Shown piece after piece: positions 19,646 to 32,150 of a stretch of 64,000 nucleotides of DNA. A program made the position numbers and the translations under genes. The notes beneath the pieces are model-generated. The model was not told where the DNA came from. It searched no databases and worked only from the letters and a program-made list of their open reading frames with translations. The stretch is taken from NCBI GenBank assembly GCA_907163375.1, contig CAJQUW010003390.1, positions 62,001 through 126,000 on the forward strand, read 5' to 3'. Numbering within the stretch: position 1 is the stretch's first letter; every line of letters starts with the position of its first letter. The stretch is from Prostheceraeus crozeri. Lineage: Eukaryota > Platyhelminthes > Polycladida > Euryleptidae.

Positions 19646-20129
19646 TTTTAAATGAATATTTTGAATAAATATTTTGAATACAATCTTCTGCTATATTAGG
19701 ACAACGTGATATTTTTTGGACTACCTAAATTTTCATCTGCCTACATTTTCGACCTTCGGCTACATTTTCGATCTTCGGCTACGTCATATTTTCGACCACG
19801 TGATATTTTTTAGATTACGTGATATTTTAAGACCGCCTAAATTTTCGTCCACGTGATATTTTGAGACCGCCTAAATTTTCGATTACGGGATATTTTGAGA
19901 CCGCCTAAATTTTCGATTACGTGATATTTTGATTTTTTTGAAAATTTGTCACTACCTAAATTTTCGCCCTTCGGCCTTCGGCCACGTGAAATTTGAAATC
20001 TACCTAAATTTTTGAAATTTTGATTTTTTGAAAATTTTGAAAAAAACCGCAAAAGTGTGACATCCGGCGCAAGCGAAGCGAAGCAAAGCGAAGCGAACCG
20101 TCGCGCCGGATGTCACACTATATACTACT
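19326..20129 (-). repeat. Polinton terminal inverted repeat, right arm
   Basis: This is the inverted counterpart of 2383-3201, 804 bases, shorter by one 15-bp in-frame unit. It contains the mirrored subterminal array (19697-20013) and the terminal hairpin (20054-20119). It ends ...TATACTACT at 20129. Confidence 0.95.
20054..20119. promoter_or_regulatory. Terminal hairpin of the right repeat arm
   Basis: This mirrors 2393-2458: the same 17-bp stem with a loop of GCGAAGC/GCAAAGC units (20071-20099). The two arms are identical here. Confidence 0.85.
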
Positions 20130-20135
20130 TATATT
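20130..20135. repeat. Polinton target-site duplication, right (TATATT)
   Basis: Second copy of the 6-bp target duplication directly after the element end. Confidence 0.95.
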
Positions 20136-20677
20136 ATAGTGGAAGTCCTCATGAAAAAGTCGCGATATTATCCATGCTTTCTTAGCTGAAATGTCAAGTT
20201 TTTAATTCAATTTTCACAGGCTTGATTTTATGATTCACTAAATTCATGTTTCATTTCATGGATCTGAATTGATATGGACCCACTTACATCTGTCAAAGTT
20301 AATTGAAATCATTGTCTTTGATTATGTGATTTTGCTCTACCAGTTGCAGCTGTTGCCTGATCACGCTTAAGAATATTCTCTTGAGGTTCAGCATGAAAGC
20401 AATAGCGCAGGTCATCGAGTTGCCAGTTTATCAAACTTTCTCTCCAAGATAGTCATGGACAATCTGTAAAATGCTATCATTTCCTTCTGCTTTATGCTAT
20501 CATGATCAGTCAATTCCGTTGTAATTTCTTCAAAACTGCATAAATGTGCACATCTCACATTTGGAAACAATTCCGACTGCATCTCCTTTGAGTTCATTTA
20601 ATAAAATCGAAAGTGTATACACATTGGGGATTTAATAAATGAGGAGTTACAACTCTACCTAATGTACTTACTCCATG

Positions 20678-23600
20678 GACAATGATTTCAATTAACTTTT
20701 AAAGATGTAAATGGGTTCATATCACTAATCGGATTCAAGAAATGAAACATGAATTTAGTGAATCATAAAATCATACAGGGAACAATTGAATTAATAACTT
20801 GAAAATTCAGCCAAGGAAGCACGGATAATATCGCGACTTTTTCATGAAGACTTCCATTATTATACGCAGCATGAAATTTCTTTGATAATCAGCTTTATTT
20901 CCGCTTAGTTGGGATGATTATCAGCAAATATTGCAATGCAACTGAAGGTAAGACAAGGACAATCTACTAACCATATGGCAAAATTAAGAAGTATTAGGAA
21001 AAGCGCGTGGCTATTTTGTTTCATTTTGTTATTTTCCTTAATATTTATATTTCTTGAACTTTTAGTATGCTTTTATAATCATAGTCATAAATTCTGATAA
21101 TGATGAGCAATTGAATTTTTTTTTGGCAAAAATGATTCCGAAATTAATATTCAATTTTATAAATACCACGATTAAATAATTACAGATGGCAGCTTGTATC
21201 AAATAGATGAATGTAAATTCTCAATCGGCTAAATCTATTAATATGCGGTTAAAAGGCGCAAGAGATTATGATGCTTCGCCAGTTAATAGAACCTTTTATG
21301 TGCTTCAGGTCGCATTTGAATTGCCACGAAGAAAACCATTTTTTGCATGAAAGTAATAGCATTTTCCATGAACTCTCAACTTAAAAATCATCGAGAAATT
21401 TCAAAGGTTACTACACTTTTTAAGCCGAGTAGTTTTTATTCATATCTGATGACATTGAAATGAGATGACGCAAAGAATACGTTAGTTTTGTTTCAGTCGA
21501 ATAAAATCATAATTGTAAACTAGAATGTGCAAAATATTCTGTCTGGCCATCTATTGAAATTGGTATTATTTAGTGTTAAAAATCGTTTACTATGGGTCCT
21601 TTAACTAAGTGCGATTTGAAGCTAGGAAAGGGGCTATTGATATAATTCTTTTTTCATCTTGTAAGATAATACCATAACTTGTTGATGAAGCAATTCACTA
21701 TTTATTATTCCAACATCGAAGTCTTAAATTGTCTAGCGGGGACCTCATTATTGCACTGTATTGGGCTGAGAGGGAATCTACAGTCAATCTGACTGACAAC
21801 TTAAATATCAGGATCAGATTCTCGAAAATTCAAGGTCTGGAGAAATTAAGAATGGAATTACTTTTGCAATGATCTAGTTTTGCAAAGCAGTTGAAACAAA
21901 ATGGGAATCTGAAAACTGACAGGCGTGAGTTTCAAAAAGAAATGCTGTGATCCATAGCGTGCAACTATTTTTCTTTAAAAGTATGTGTTTGAGAGTTTGT
22001 TTTCAGTCGGTCGACTGAATTTGGCAGATTTTCTTTGGTACAAACAAAGCACATGCATCTAAATTCGCTGTGTTATTTCAGTTTTCGTATCAGCTGTTGC
22101 TTTTGAATCCGCACAAAGAGCAAGTGTGATTTAATTTTTTCACCCGATATGCGCAAAACAGTTTTGAAATACAAATATTACGATACTACTGACAAAGATG
22201 TCTTCGTGTGAGATTTCGAAATTAGAAAATGTATTAGAAAACTAGAACGCGTGTGAAAGTCGGACAGCTGACGTCTTCAGCTGATTACGTCGAATTTTTA
22301 CTGACTCCGTTATTACAAGATGAAGCTACATCAAGTTCTCACTGGATCGTGTAACCACTATGATCGCTGTCTTTCTGTAGGAAGTGTTGAATCTAAAAAT
22401 TTCATTGTAAGTAAATCCATGAGCATTGCTTGAAGCAGTTCTAGCTGATTTTACTTTTATTGCTTTGTGCGATTATAGTATGCTTGTTTTGAACAATTTG
22501 GTGATTTACTGAGCTTGTTTCTCAGTTGTTAGCGGCTTGTAGGCACTCAGTGTATAAAAGATGTGTTGTCAAAGGTGACTCGCATTTTCAGTGTTTCATT
22601 TGATATGGATGTTTCCATCATTTTCTTACTGTGATGCCATCGGCATTTCCTGCTCAGTCGGGGTAAAAGTAAAAAAGTGATTGATCGTTTACGTCAACTT
22701 GAGTTTAAAAAACCCGGGGGATAATCGACGGGACATTTTGTGCATCGCTTTATAGTACTCTGGTCGGAATGGCCCTGAGAAATTAAGTACAAATTATTAG
22801 ACCTTTGATAGATAAGGACCATCTCTTTTACCACCTGGGGATGATGAAGGATAAACCTGTGACAAAATCCTCCGCAGTGCAATTTGAGAGCAAAAAGTTC
22901 AAATGGCTTGACGGAATGAAGTTGGATTTTGAACATTGAGCGAAAGCTTAGGTTAGCCTTCTAAAAAAATGAGTCAATTTTCTGACGTTAAGTCCTGCTA
23001 GTTCTCTTGCTAATGTCGAATTTGCAATATTCCTATATTTACTCCAAGGTGTTTTGCGTGTATTGGTTTACGTGATTACGGTTCGAGGTGTTTTGTGTGT
23101 AATGGTCTACAGACTGCAGGGTTTTGCAATGTATCTTCCAAAAATTGTAAAGATTCCTGCAGTGATATTAACTGGACTGAATGCTATCTATGTCATGTCG
23201 TGTTTTTATGAATTTCATGGTCTTCATTTGTGAAGTTTTCGAATAGCTTCTGATGATCGATCGTAAGTGGATATTCGCTGGAGAAATATCTGCGGTTGCA
23301 TGCTACCGTTGATTTTGATAGATTATCTTTGTCGAATCTTGCTTCGAACCAACTAGTTAGCACGATCTGTCAGTGTTCCTCGCAAAGCATTTTCACTTTT
23401 CCTCTCTCAAGTCCCATAGCGCTTTTCGCTTGCTTTGTGAACTTTTGTTCAAAAGAATGGGACAGTCAAATGAAATGACTTCGGTAACGACGTTTGTCTA
23501 TCTCTCGTCGAAATGATCACCTGGTAGCTTGGTAACTCCATGGTTTTAGTGGCAGGTTTTCACAAGCTTCATCTCAAGAGTGGTAGCCAGATAATTAAAA

Positions 23601-24852
23601 CTTTTCTTCAATTTGTGTTTCAACAGACTCGTGCAGATTGCCACTTAAACAATATCCAATTCTACAAAATCACCCAGTGTAGACCGAGCATTATGAAATT
23701 GTTCATCCACTGCCCATTCACTGTTTTTTCCGGTCTAAATGTTCTTTTTATTTACCAACAAAAATTGAGTCACATGGCACATCTATTAAGAGGGCCGTCA
23801 AGACCAGGGCGGTTAATAAACCTTTAATCGTTTAGACATTTAAACGCACATTGCCTGGTTTGTGCCCTCTCGTAGTTGTTACAGACAATCGTGATTCTTT
23901 AAATTGCTATGGGCTTCCAATAGCGTGCTGAACCTCATTCGTTTCATTTGGATTTTAACCCATGACTGATAGGTACTTCCTCCTTGATTTTGATTCCAGG
24001 AGACCCGTCTATAGCCTAAATTCACATCCATTTTCTTTGATGAACCAATGATGTCAGAGTGTGAGACTAGCAGTTGTGAGAAGCGTTTGTTCACTGTCGA
24101 GCCGATAAACACTTGGAAGAAGTCGGTTTGCAAGTGCACTGACAATTAGAGCCATTCCGTATTTTTGTACAGGGCTGTAGCGGTGATCGAAATCACGAAA
24201 AATTCCTCAATCGAGTGCAAGTATTTCAGGGTATCAAGCTGTGTGTATGCATCACAGGCGAGTTGATCTTCGGCGAAAAGTTCATCTCATATGTCGATGA
24301 TGCAGTCTATGCTGGTTTCTTTTTTGTACGTCCTTTTAACTCAAGTGCCGCTTCTTTAACATTCCTGCTGCGCAAAGACAGGATAATGCAAGTCCCTGTT
24401 TTTGCAGGTAAATCAGCAAATGTTTGCCACGTTTCATTTTCTTTCTTCCCTTCTACACAGGAAGGATTCTCCCAGCAGCCACTGGGTCTTTCAAATCGGC
24501 GTTTGACATACTGATTTACGTGTCGACTCCGCTTCCAAATGTTGAGTAAGTAGGTCTACAACGTATGATGCGATTATGAACAGTCACACTATCAAGAACA
24601 CACAGTCACAAATGTATTCCAAAGTTCAACACGTTAGGAAACCTGCAATACTATAGAAACTACTTTTAAGAATTCTAGTGTGCAATATTACAAGGGTCGA
24701 TGCAAAACATATTCTGCTTGGAAAGGAGATGGACTAAACAATGCCATAACTGAAGACGAGAGAACAATATGCGACCCAGCTGCCCTATGCATCGTTCGAA
24801 ATCATTGAACTAGCCATATCATCAGCGCAGATGGAATAGGCAAAGAAGAGAT
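20678..24852. other. Copy A, right part: no gene recognised
   Basis: Up to about 20935 this is a further partial copy of the fold-back arm (TCGCGACTTTTTCATGAAGA block). The rest is single-copy-looking sequence with only short open frames that carry no recognised domain. A CRE-like CTGACGTC (22268) and a TATAAAAG (22553) occur in order, which could be a promoter. The unfilled LTR-element site TAAAC lies near 23652-23656. Confidence 0.6.
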
Positions 24853-25957
24853 TAATTATTATTTAAGAAATAATAATTATTATTAATTATTCTATTTATT
24901 ATTATTAAGAAATAATAATTTATTATCATTATTAAGAAATTATTTTAATGGCCACCTATCTCTGAGTGTGTTATCATAATACAAGCCTTTTATCTTTTGC
25001 ATTGTAGGCCTATGATGATTGCACAACATCGTAAATCCATAAAATAGTTTTCTTCATTTCCTAGTAATGTGCCATTTAATTTCTCACTACTCTTAGGCCA
25101 CTAATTTTCATAGGTTTGATAAACGAAATGACTAAAAACATATTCTGTCAGTAATTTCAATAACTTTATTCCAAATCAGAGCAAAATGTGAAATCACATG
25201 CGTCAAAATGACACACCAATTTGACCATCAAAGTAATCTTTTAAATCAAGTAGGAACTGCTCATAAAATTGATAGTAAAATATACTAAAGCAAAACATTG
25301 TGTAGAGAAGAAATTTTCACGAAATGATCTCAATCGCTTATCGATGAATATCAAGTTTAATTTTCTTCTTCACTTATTTCTATTTGATGTCTTTCACCGT
25401 GCTGGGATACTTAATGAATTGAATTGAATCACGCAAAAATAATTAAATCCCTTTTGTTTTACAGTCGAAATTCCATTAAAGTCAGTGTATAAGCCAAGAC
25501 GTACTTCGGCGTTCCACACCTTCAAAGGCAAATACAACTAGGATGACATCGTCACTACTACTGTAGAGAACTGCATTGTCTCAATTTTAGAGATGTACAC
25601 AGCTCGTCACGACGAGCCGAGAGTCGATGCATATGTGGAGTCTTCAAGCCAAGCCGAGCTGTGCTTTGTTGTAACCGAGCCGAGCCGAACCGACGAGCAG
25701 CAATAATATTAAGTAAAACATGGTTAAAATATTATTTCATGTATGTAGTATAGGCCGGCCCATAGAGCAAGCATATTAGGTGGAGTGGTAACTCCGCATT
25801 TATTGAATCTCTAATGTGTATACACTTTCGATTTTATAAAATGAACTCGAAGGGAATTGCCAATAATTGGTAATTGCTACCAAATGTGAGTTATGAAAAG
25901 TTTTGCAGATTTGAAGAAATTGCCGCGGAATTGAATGATCATGATTGTAATGCAGAA
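24853..25957. other. Spacer between the two duplicated copies
   Basis: It begins with AT-rich, self-complementary TTAAGAAATAATAA-type repeats (24853-24950) exactly at the end of copy A, and ends with a partial copy of the fold-back arm (25761-25957). No coding sequence is recognised between. A short GC-rich run of GAGCCGA-like repeats lies at 25600-25700. Confidence 0.7.
25761..25957 (+). repeat. Fold-back arm fragment without hAT insert
   Basis: CATAGAGCAAGCATATTAGG and the following TGTATACAC...TTTATAAAATGAACTC match the outer arm of the fold-back repeat, older and more diverged (by eye clearly below 90%). It lacks the hAT-like insert, giving an independent empty-site reference. The full repeat starts within it at 25966. 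Confidence 0.75.
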
Positions 25958-25965
25958 GGGATGAT

Positions 25966-28915
25966 CATAGAGTAAATATATTAATTAGGTAGAGTGGTAA
26001 CTCAGCATTTATTAAATCCCCAATGTGTATACAGTTTCGATTTTATTAAATGAACTCAAGGGAGATACGTACAGTCGGAATCGTTTCCAAATGTGAGATA
26101 TGCATAGTGATGCAAATGGAAAAATTTTCAATTTTTTCAAATTTTTTCGGAAAATTTTCCATTGGAAAATTTTGAAATTTATTTTTTGGTGATTGACGTT
26201 TTTGCCTTTGTTTTGGAGACTTATTACAGTCGTTTGAAAAGACTATGCAATATTCAAAGTCCGAAAAACTTCTCTATCATCCCTGTATGTTAACTTTTGT
26301 AACCAACTGCACCTTTTCCATGTCTATTTCAGATCTTTCCAAATGAATTTCAGACATTAGATGGATTTCAGATTTCTCTAGCTGAATTTCAGATATCTGT
26401 CAGCAGCTCAACTTTGAAAAGATCTTAAATTCAACTGGAGATTCATGTGGATCATATCTGAAATTCATTTGGGCAGATCTGAAATCGAATTGGAACTATC
26501 TGAACCATCTGAACTAGAATTGGAAGATGTGTATCCTCAGCGAAGATGTCGGGCAATAGGCCAGAAGCTAGAGGCTATCATAGATATTCTTTTACTCATC
26601 ACAGATATCTTTAGTGACCAATATCTCACGAGTTTACAGTCTTTATGTCTTCCAGTATGGTCGCTCATGAATGCTGCGTGGACTGTGTGCTTATACTTCA
26701 CTTGTTCATCAACACATGAAGAATTTGCATCACTGATCAAGGCTGCATAATAAAGCTTAACTTTCAAGCTAATAAGCAAACTCCAAAATGAAGTATATTA
26801 TTTTTGCTCCAGATCTTTCACATTGCATGAAAATGCACCCCTATTGTAAAGCAAGATTCACGTTATCCCAAACGTTGTCTGTGTGATAATTAAAAATGCT
26901 AACAAAATGGAACAATTGCCACTGGTGGCAAAGGAATGTTCAAAATCCGCGGACGGAACTCGTATTACTACGATCTCTTTAAACGAAATAATGATGAAAT
27001 TAAGAGTTTTAGACCCAAGTTATTGGTACGTAAGCTGCCTCGGCAGTGGAAGCGCTCAAATTATGAGGCCTATCAAAAAATCCAAACTTTCAAAATTTTC
27101 AAAAAAATTTCCATTTTCCAATATTTTCTAAAATTTTCCAATTTTTTCCATAATTTTCCACGAAAAATTTAGATTCAAAATTTTCCGGAAAATTTTCATC
27201 ACTAGATATGCACAATTATGCAGTTTTGAAGAAATTGCAACGGAATCGACTGATCATGATAGCATAAAACAGATGGAAATGATATTATTTTACAGATCGT
27301 CCGTGTCATGACAGCCTTGGAGAGGTAATGTTTGCTAAATTAGCAACTGACCTGCTGAAACTTTTATGATGAACCTCAAGAGAATCTTCTTAAGCATGAT
27401 CATATGAAAAGCAACCTGCCACAGGTACAGCAAACTAACAGAATCAAAGACAATGATTTCAATTGACTTTCAAATATGTAAATGGGTCCACATCACTATT
27501 CAGATTCAAGAAGTGAAACATGAATTTAGTGAATCATTAAATCATGCCGGTGAAAATTGAATTAGAAACTTGAAATTTCAGACAAGAGAGCACGAATAAT
27601 TTCGCGACTTTTTCATGAAGACCTTCATTGTATTACAATTCATGAAATTCCCTTGCAAGTTAGCTTGATTTCCGCTTATTAGCAAATCTTCATTCCTTTT
27701 GATATCCGACGTGTTTCATACTACTTATAGTCATAGAGAGTCATCTCGGTAGTAATGTATAATTTAGAAAATTTTGTCTTTTTTCAAAAGTGCTCAAATA
27801 AGTTTTTGGACCACGGGAACGTATAATCTCCGCAAAAACTGAATCTTTTGATATTAAATTTTTCACTGTATACATTTGAGTCGACACTCTACTTATATAT
27901 CTCTTCTCTATGGGAATGATGGTATTTCACAGATTCTGTCATGATAACATTGAAGATTTAATGTTTGTTAAATTAGCAATTCGATGGGTTCCTACTTTCA
28001 TGCTGAACCTCAAGAGTATTTTTTTAAGCGTGATCATATCACAGGCAACCTGCCAATGGAGGAGCAAAATCACATAAACAAAGGCAATGACATAGAGTAG
28101 GGATATAGATAGAGTGTCGACTCAAACAAGCAGGCTATTTTTTATGTGAAGAGATTCAGTTTTTTGCGGAGATAGCGTTCCCGTGGTTCAAAAAAATTAT
28201 TTGAGCAGTTTTAAAAAATTCAAAATTTTGTTAATTTGAATACTACCGAGATGACTCTCCGTTGTAATCAGTATAAAGAAAGTTGGATATCAAAAGGAAT
28301 GAGTATTTGCTAATAATCATCCTAACTAAGCGGAAATCAAGCTGATTATCAAAGGAATTTCATGAATTATATTATAGTGGAAGTCCTCATGAAAAAGTCG
28401 CGATATTATCCATGCTTTCTTAGCTGAAATGTCAAGTTTTTAATTCAATTTTCACAGGCTTGATTTTATGATTCACTAAATTCATGTTTCATTTCATGGA
28501 TCTGAATTGATATGGACCCACTTACATCTGTCAAAGTTAATTGAAATCATTGTCTTTGATTATGTGATTTTGCTCTACCAGTTGCAGCTGTTGCCTGATC
28601 ACGCTTAAGAATATTCTCTTGAGGTTCAGCATGAAAGCAATAGCGCAGGTCATCGAGTTGCCAGTTTATCAAACTTTCTCTCCAAGATAGTCATGGACAA
28701 TCTGTAAAATGCTATCATTTCCTTCTGCTTTATGCTATCATGATCAGTCAATTCCGTTGTAATTTCATCAAAACTGCATAAATGTGCACATCTCACATTT
28801 GGAAACAATTCCGACTGCATCTCCTTTGAGTTCATTTAATAAAATCGAAAGTGTATACACATTGGGGATTTAATAAATGAGGAGTTACAACTCCACCTAA
28901 TATACTTACTCTATG
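25966..28915. repeat. Fold-back (long palindromic) repeat, copy B, without the Polinton
   Basis: Left and right arms are inverted repeats over most of their length. The core (about 27850-28120) is bounded by inverted GAGTCGACACTCT sequences and holds a third, direct copy of a subterminal arm segment. With the hAT-like insert removed the arms are each about 0.9-1.0 kb. No coding gene is recognised. The same structure is in copy A, split by the Polinton. Confidence 0.75.
26105..27204. mobile_element. hAT-like non-autonomous transposon (copy B)
   Basis: TAGTGATG and CATCACTA ends are flanked by perfect 8-bp GATATGCA duplications (26097-26104 and 27205-27212). It is about 30 bp longer than the copy A version, because of one extra TTTTTTC-rich stretch near the left end. 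Confidence 0.75.
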
Positions 28916-31881
28916 GACAATGATTTCAATTAACTTTGAAAGATGTAAATGGGTTCATATCACTAATCGGATTCAAGAAATGAAACATGAATTTAGTGAA
29001 TCATAAAATCATACAGGGAACAATTGAATTAATAACTTGAAAATTCAGCCAAGGAAGCACGGATAATATCGCGACTTTTTCATGAAGACTTCCATTATTA
29101 TACGCAGCATGAAATTTCTTTGATAATCAGCTTTATTTCCGCTTAGTTGGGATGATTATCAGCAAATATTGCAATGCAACTGAAGGTAAGACAAGGACAA
29201 TCTACTAACCATATGGCAAAATTAAGAAGTATTAGGAAAAGCGCGTGGCTATTTTGTTTCATTTTGTTATTTTCCTTAATATTTATATTTCTTGAACTTT
29301 TAGTATGCTTTTATAATCATAGTCATAAATTCTGATAATGATGAGCAATTGAATTTTTTTTTGGCAAAAATGATTCCGAAATTAATATTCAATTTTATAA
29401 ATACCACGATTAAATAATTACAGATGGCAGCTTGTATCAAATAGATGAATGTAAATTCTCAATCGGCTAAATCTATTAATATGCGGTTAAAAGGCGCAAG
29501 AGATTATGATGCTTCGCCAGTTAATAGAACCTTTTATGTGCTTCAGGTCGCATTTGAATTGCCACGAAGAAAACCATTTTTTGCATGAAAGTAATAGCAT
29601 TTTCCATGAACTCTCAACTTAAAAATCATCGAGAAATTTCAAAGGTTACTACACTTTTTAAGCCGAGTAGTTTTTATTCATATCTGATGACATTGAAATG
29701 AGATGACGCAAAGAATACGTTAGTTTTGTTTCAGTCGAATAAAATCATAATTGTAAACTAGAATGTGCAAAATATTCTGTCTGGCCATCTATTGAAATTG
29801 GTATTATTTAGTGTTAAAAATCGTTTACTATGGGTCCTTTAACTAAGTGCGATTTGAAGCTAGGAAAGGGGCTATTGATATAATTCTTTTTTCATCTTGT
29901 AAGATAATACCATAACTTGTTGATGAAGCAATTCACTATTTATTATTCCAACATCGAAGTCTTAAATTGTCTAGCGGGGACCTCATTATTGCACTGTATT
30001 GGGCTGAGAGGGAATCTACAGTCAATCTGACTGACAACTTAAATATCAGGATCAGATTCTCGAAAATTCAAGGTCTGGAGAAATTAAGAATGGAATTACT
30101 TTTGCAATGATCTAGTTTTGCAAAGCAGTTGAAACAAAATGGGAATCTGAAAACTGACAGGCGTGAGTTTCAAAAAGAAATGCTGTGATCCATAGCGTGC
30201 AACTATTTTTCTTTAAAAGTATGTGTTTGAGAGTGTTTTCAGTCGGTCGACTGAATTTGACAGATTTTCTTTGGTACAAACAAAGCACATGCATCTAAAT
30301 TCGCTGTGTTATTTCAGTTTTCGTATCAGCTGTTGCTTTTGAATCCGCACAAAGAGCAAGTGTGATTTAATTTTTTCACCCGATATGCGCAAAACAGTTT
30401 TGAAATACAAATATTACGATACTACTGACAAAGATATCTTCGTGTGAGATTTCGAAATTAGAAAATGTATTAGAAAACTAGAACGCGTGTGAAAGTCGGA
30501 CAGCTGACGTCGTCAGCTGATTACGTCGAATTTTTACTGACTCCGTTATTACAAGATGAAGCTACATCAAGTTCTCACTGGATCGTGTAACCACTATGAT
30601 CGCTGTCTTTCTGTAGGAAGTGTTGAATCTAAAAATTTCATTGTAAGTAAATCCATGAGCATTGCTTGAAGCAGTTCTAGCTGATTTTACTTTTATTGCT
30701 TTGTGCGATTATAGTATGCTTGTTTTGAACAATTTGGTGATTTACTGAGCTTGTTTCTCAGTTGTTAGCGGCCTGTAGGCACTCAGTGTATAAAAGATGT
30801 GTTGTCAAAGGTGACTCGCATTTTCAGTGTTTCATTTGATATGGATGTTTCCATCATTTTCTTACTGTGATGCCATCGGCATTTCCTGCTCAGTCGGGGT
30901 AAAAGTAAAAAAGTGATTGATCGTTTACGTCAACTTGAGTTTAAAAAACCCGGGGGATAATCGACGGGACATTTTGTGCATCGCTTTATAGTACTCTGGT
31001 CGGAATGGCCCTGAGAAATTAAGTACAAATTATTAGACCTTTGATAGATAAGGACCATCTCTTTTACCACCTGGGGATGATGAAGGATAAACCTGTGACA
31101 AAATCCTCCGCAGTGCAATTTGAGAGCAAAAAGTTCAAATGGCTTGACGGAATAAAGTTGGATTTTGAACATTGAGCGAAAGCTTAGGTTAGCCTTCTAA
31201 AAAAATGAGTCAATTTTCTGACGTTAAGTCCTGCTAGTTCTCTTGCTAATGTCGAATTTGCAATATTCCTATATTTACTCCAAGGTGTTTTGCGTGTATT
31301 GGTTTACGTGATTACGGTTCGAGGTGTTTTGTGTGTAATGGTCTACAGACTGCAGGGTTTTGCAATGTATCTTCCAAAAATTGTAAAGATTCCTGCAGTG
31401 ATATTAACTGGACTGAATGCTATCTATGTCATGTCGTGTTTTTATGAATTTCATGGTCTTCATTTGTGAAGTTTTCGAATAGCTTCTGATGATCGATCGT
31501 AAGTGGATATTCGCTGGAGAAATATCTGCGGTTGCATGCTACCGTTGATTTTGATAGATTATCTTTGTCGAATCTTGCTTCGAACCAACTAGTTAGCACG
31601 ATCTGTCAGTGTTCCTCGCAAAGCATTTTCACTTCTCCTCTCTCAAGTCCCATAGCGCTTTTCGCTTGCTTTGTGAACTTTTGTTCAAAAGAATGGGACA
31701 GTCAAATGAAATGACTTCGGTAACGACGTTTGTCTATCTCTCGTCGAAATGATCACCTGGTAGCTTGGTAACTCCATGGTTTTAGTGGCAGGTTTTCACA
31801 AGCTTCATCTCAAGAGTGGTAGCCAGATAATTAAAACTTTTCTTCAATTTGTGTTTCAACAGACTCGTGCAGATTGCCACT
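28374..31881. other. Copy B left of the LTR element: no gene recognised
   Basis: Matches 20136-23651. It includes the right half of the fold-back repeat, a trailing arm fragment (28916-29176) and about 2.7 kb in which only short, featureless frames are open. Confidence 0.6.
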
Positions 31882-31886
31882 TAAAC

Positions 31887-32135
31887 TGTTAGAGAATTAT
31901 GACATGACAGATAAGTGAATGAATGAATGAGTGAGTAATGTGTGCTTGTGCGTCGGACGCTGGTGGCGATCTGCACTGTGTAACCTTTGTATCATTCTCC
32001 CTTTTCTTACTTATTGGATGTGTAGAGACTGACTAGGCAGACGATCTCTGTACGGCGTGCTAACGAGTGGAGTGAAGAGAGTAACGGGAAGTAAACGGTT
32101 TCAGTTTCGACGGGTTTGTTTTCAATTTAACCACA
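31887..32135 (+). repeat. 5' LTR (249 bp)
   Basis: It begins TGTTAGAGAATTATGACATG and ends TTTAACCACA. It includes short GAATGAAT repeats. No clear TATA box was chosen. Confidence 0.95.
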
Positions 32136-32150
32136 AGCTATCACGGCATA

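Larger units (their letters stand above)
2383..20129. mobile_element. Polinton (Maverick), 17.7 kb, recent insertion, coding genes partly broken
   Basis: The element begins 5'-AGTAGTATATAGTGTGACA and ends with the inverted copy, has about 0.8-kb inverted terminal repeats and a 6-bp target duplication, and is absent from the otherwise identical copy B. It encodes the Polinton core set: rve integrase, protein-primed DNA polymerase B, packaging ATPase, adenain-like protease, major and minor jelly-roll capsid proteins, and several accessory proteins. Most genes lie on the minus strand. The rightmost block is DNA replication and morphogenesis (about 12.3-18.9 kb) and the left block is integrase and capsid (4.8-9.9 kb). 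By gene content it is close to the adintovirus-type Polintons of animals. Several genes are broken (of the order of five or six breaks), while integrase, ATPase and some accessory genes look open. Perfect target duplications and near-identical repeats indicate a young insertion. Confidence 0.97.
9..20677. repeat. Fold-back (long palindromic) repeat, copy A, split by the Polinton
   Basis: The left arm beginning CATAGAGTAAATATATTA and the right arm ending at 20677 are inverted copies of each other over many hundreds of bases. Shared features are the TGTATACAC...CGATTTTATTAAATGAACTC block and the TCGCGACTTTTTCATGAAGA block. The Polinton sits inside this repeat and a hAT-like element sits in its left arm only. 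No coding capacity is recognised, so it behaves like a non-autonomous fold-back transposon. I could not define a clean target duplication. Confidence 0.75.
1..24852. repeat. Tandem duplication, copy A (with Polinton insertion)
   Basis: Apart from the Polinton at 2383-20129, this stretch matches 25958-37084 base for base with only scattered differences (about five in the first 860 bases right of the Polinton). Position 1 corresponds to 25958, so the true left edge of copy A lies outside the window. Similarity stops sharply at 24852/37084, after the shared tetranucleotide AGAT. The unit without insertions is at least 7.1 kb. It contains a fold-back repeat, a nested hAT-like element and several kilobases in which I recognise no gene. 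It may be a genuine segmental duplication or two haplotypes assembled in series. Confidence 0.93.

Noticed and set aside
22694-24514. Frames of 80-99 codons repeated in both copies (for example 22694-22936, 23879-24145, 24215-24514)
   Set aside because: Near-identity of the copies makes their conservation uninformative. No known domain, no splice pattern, and open on both strands.
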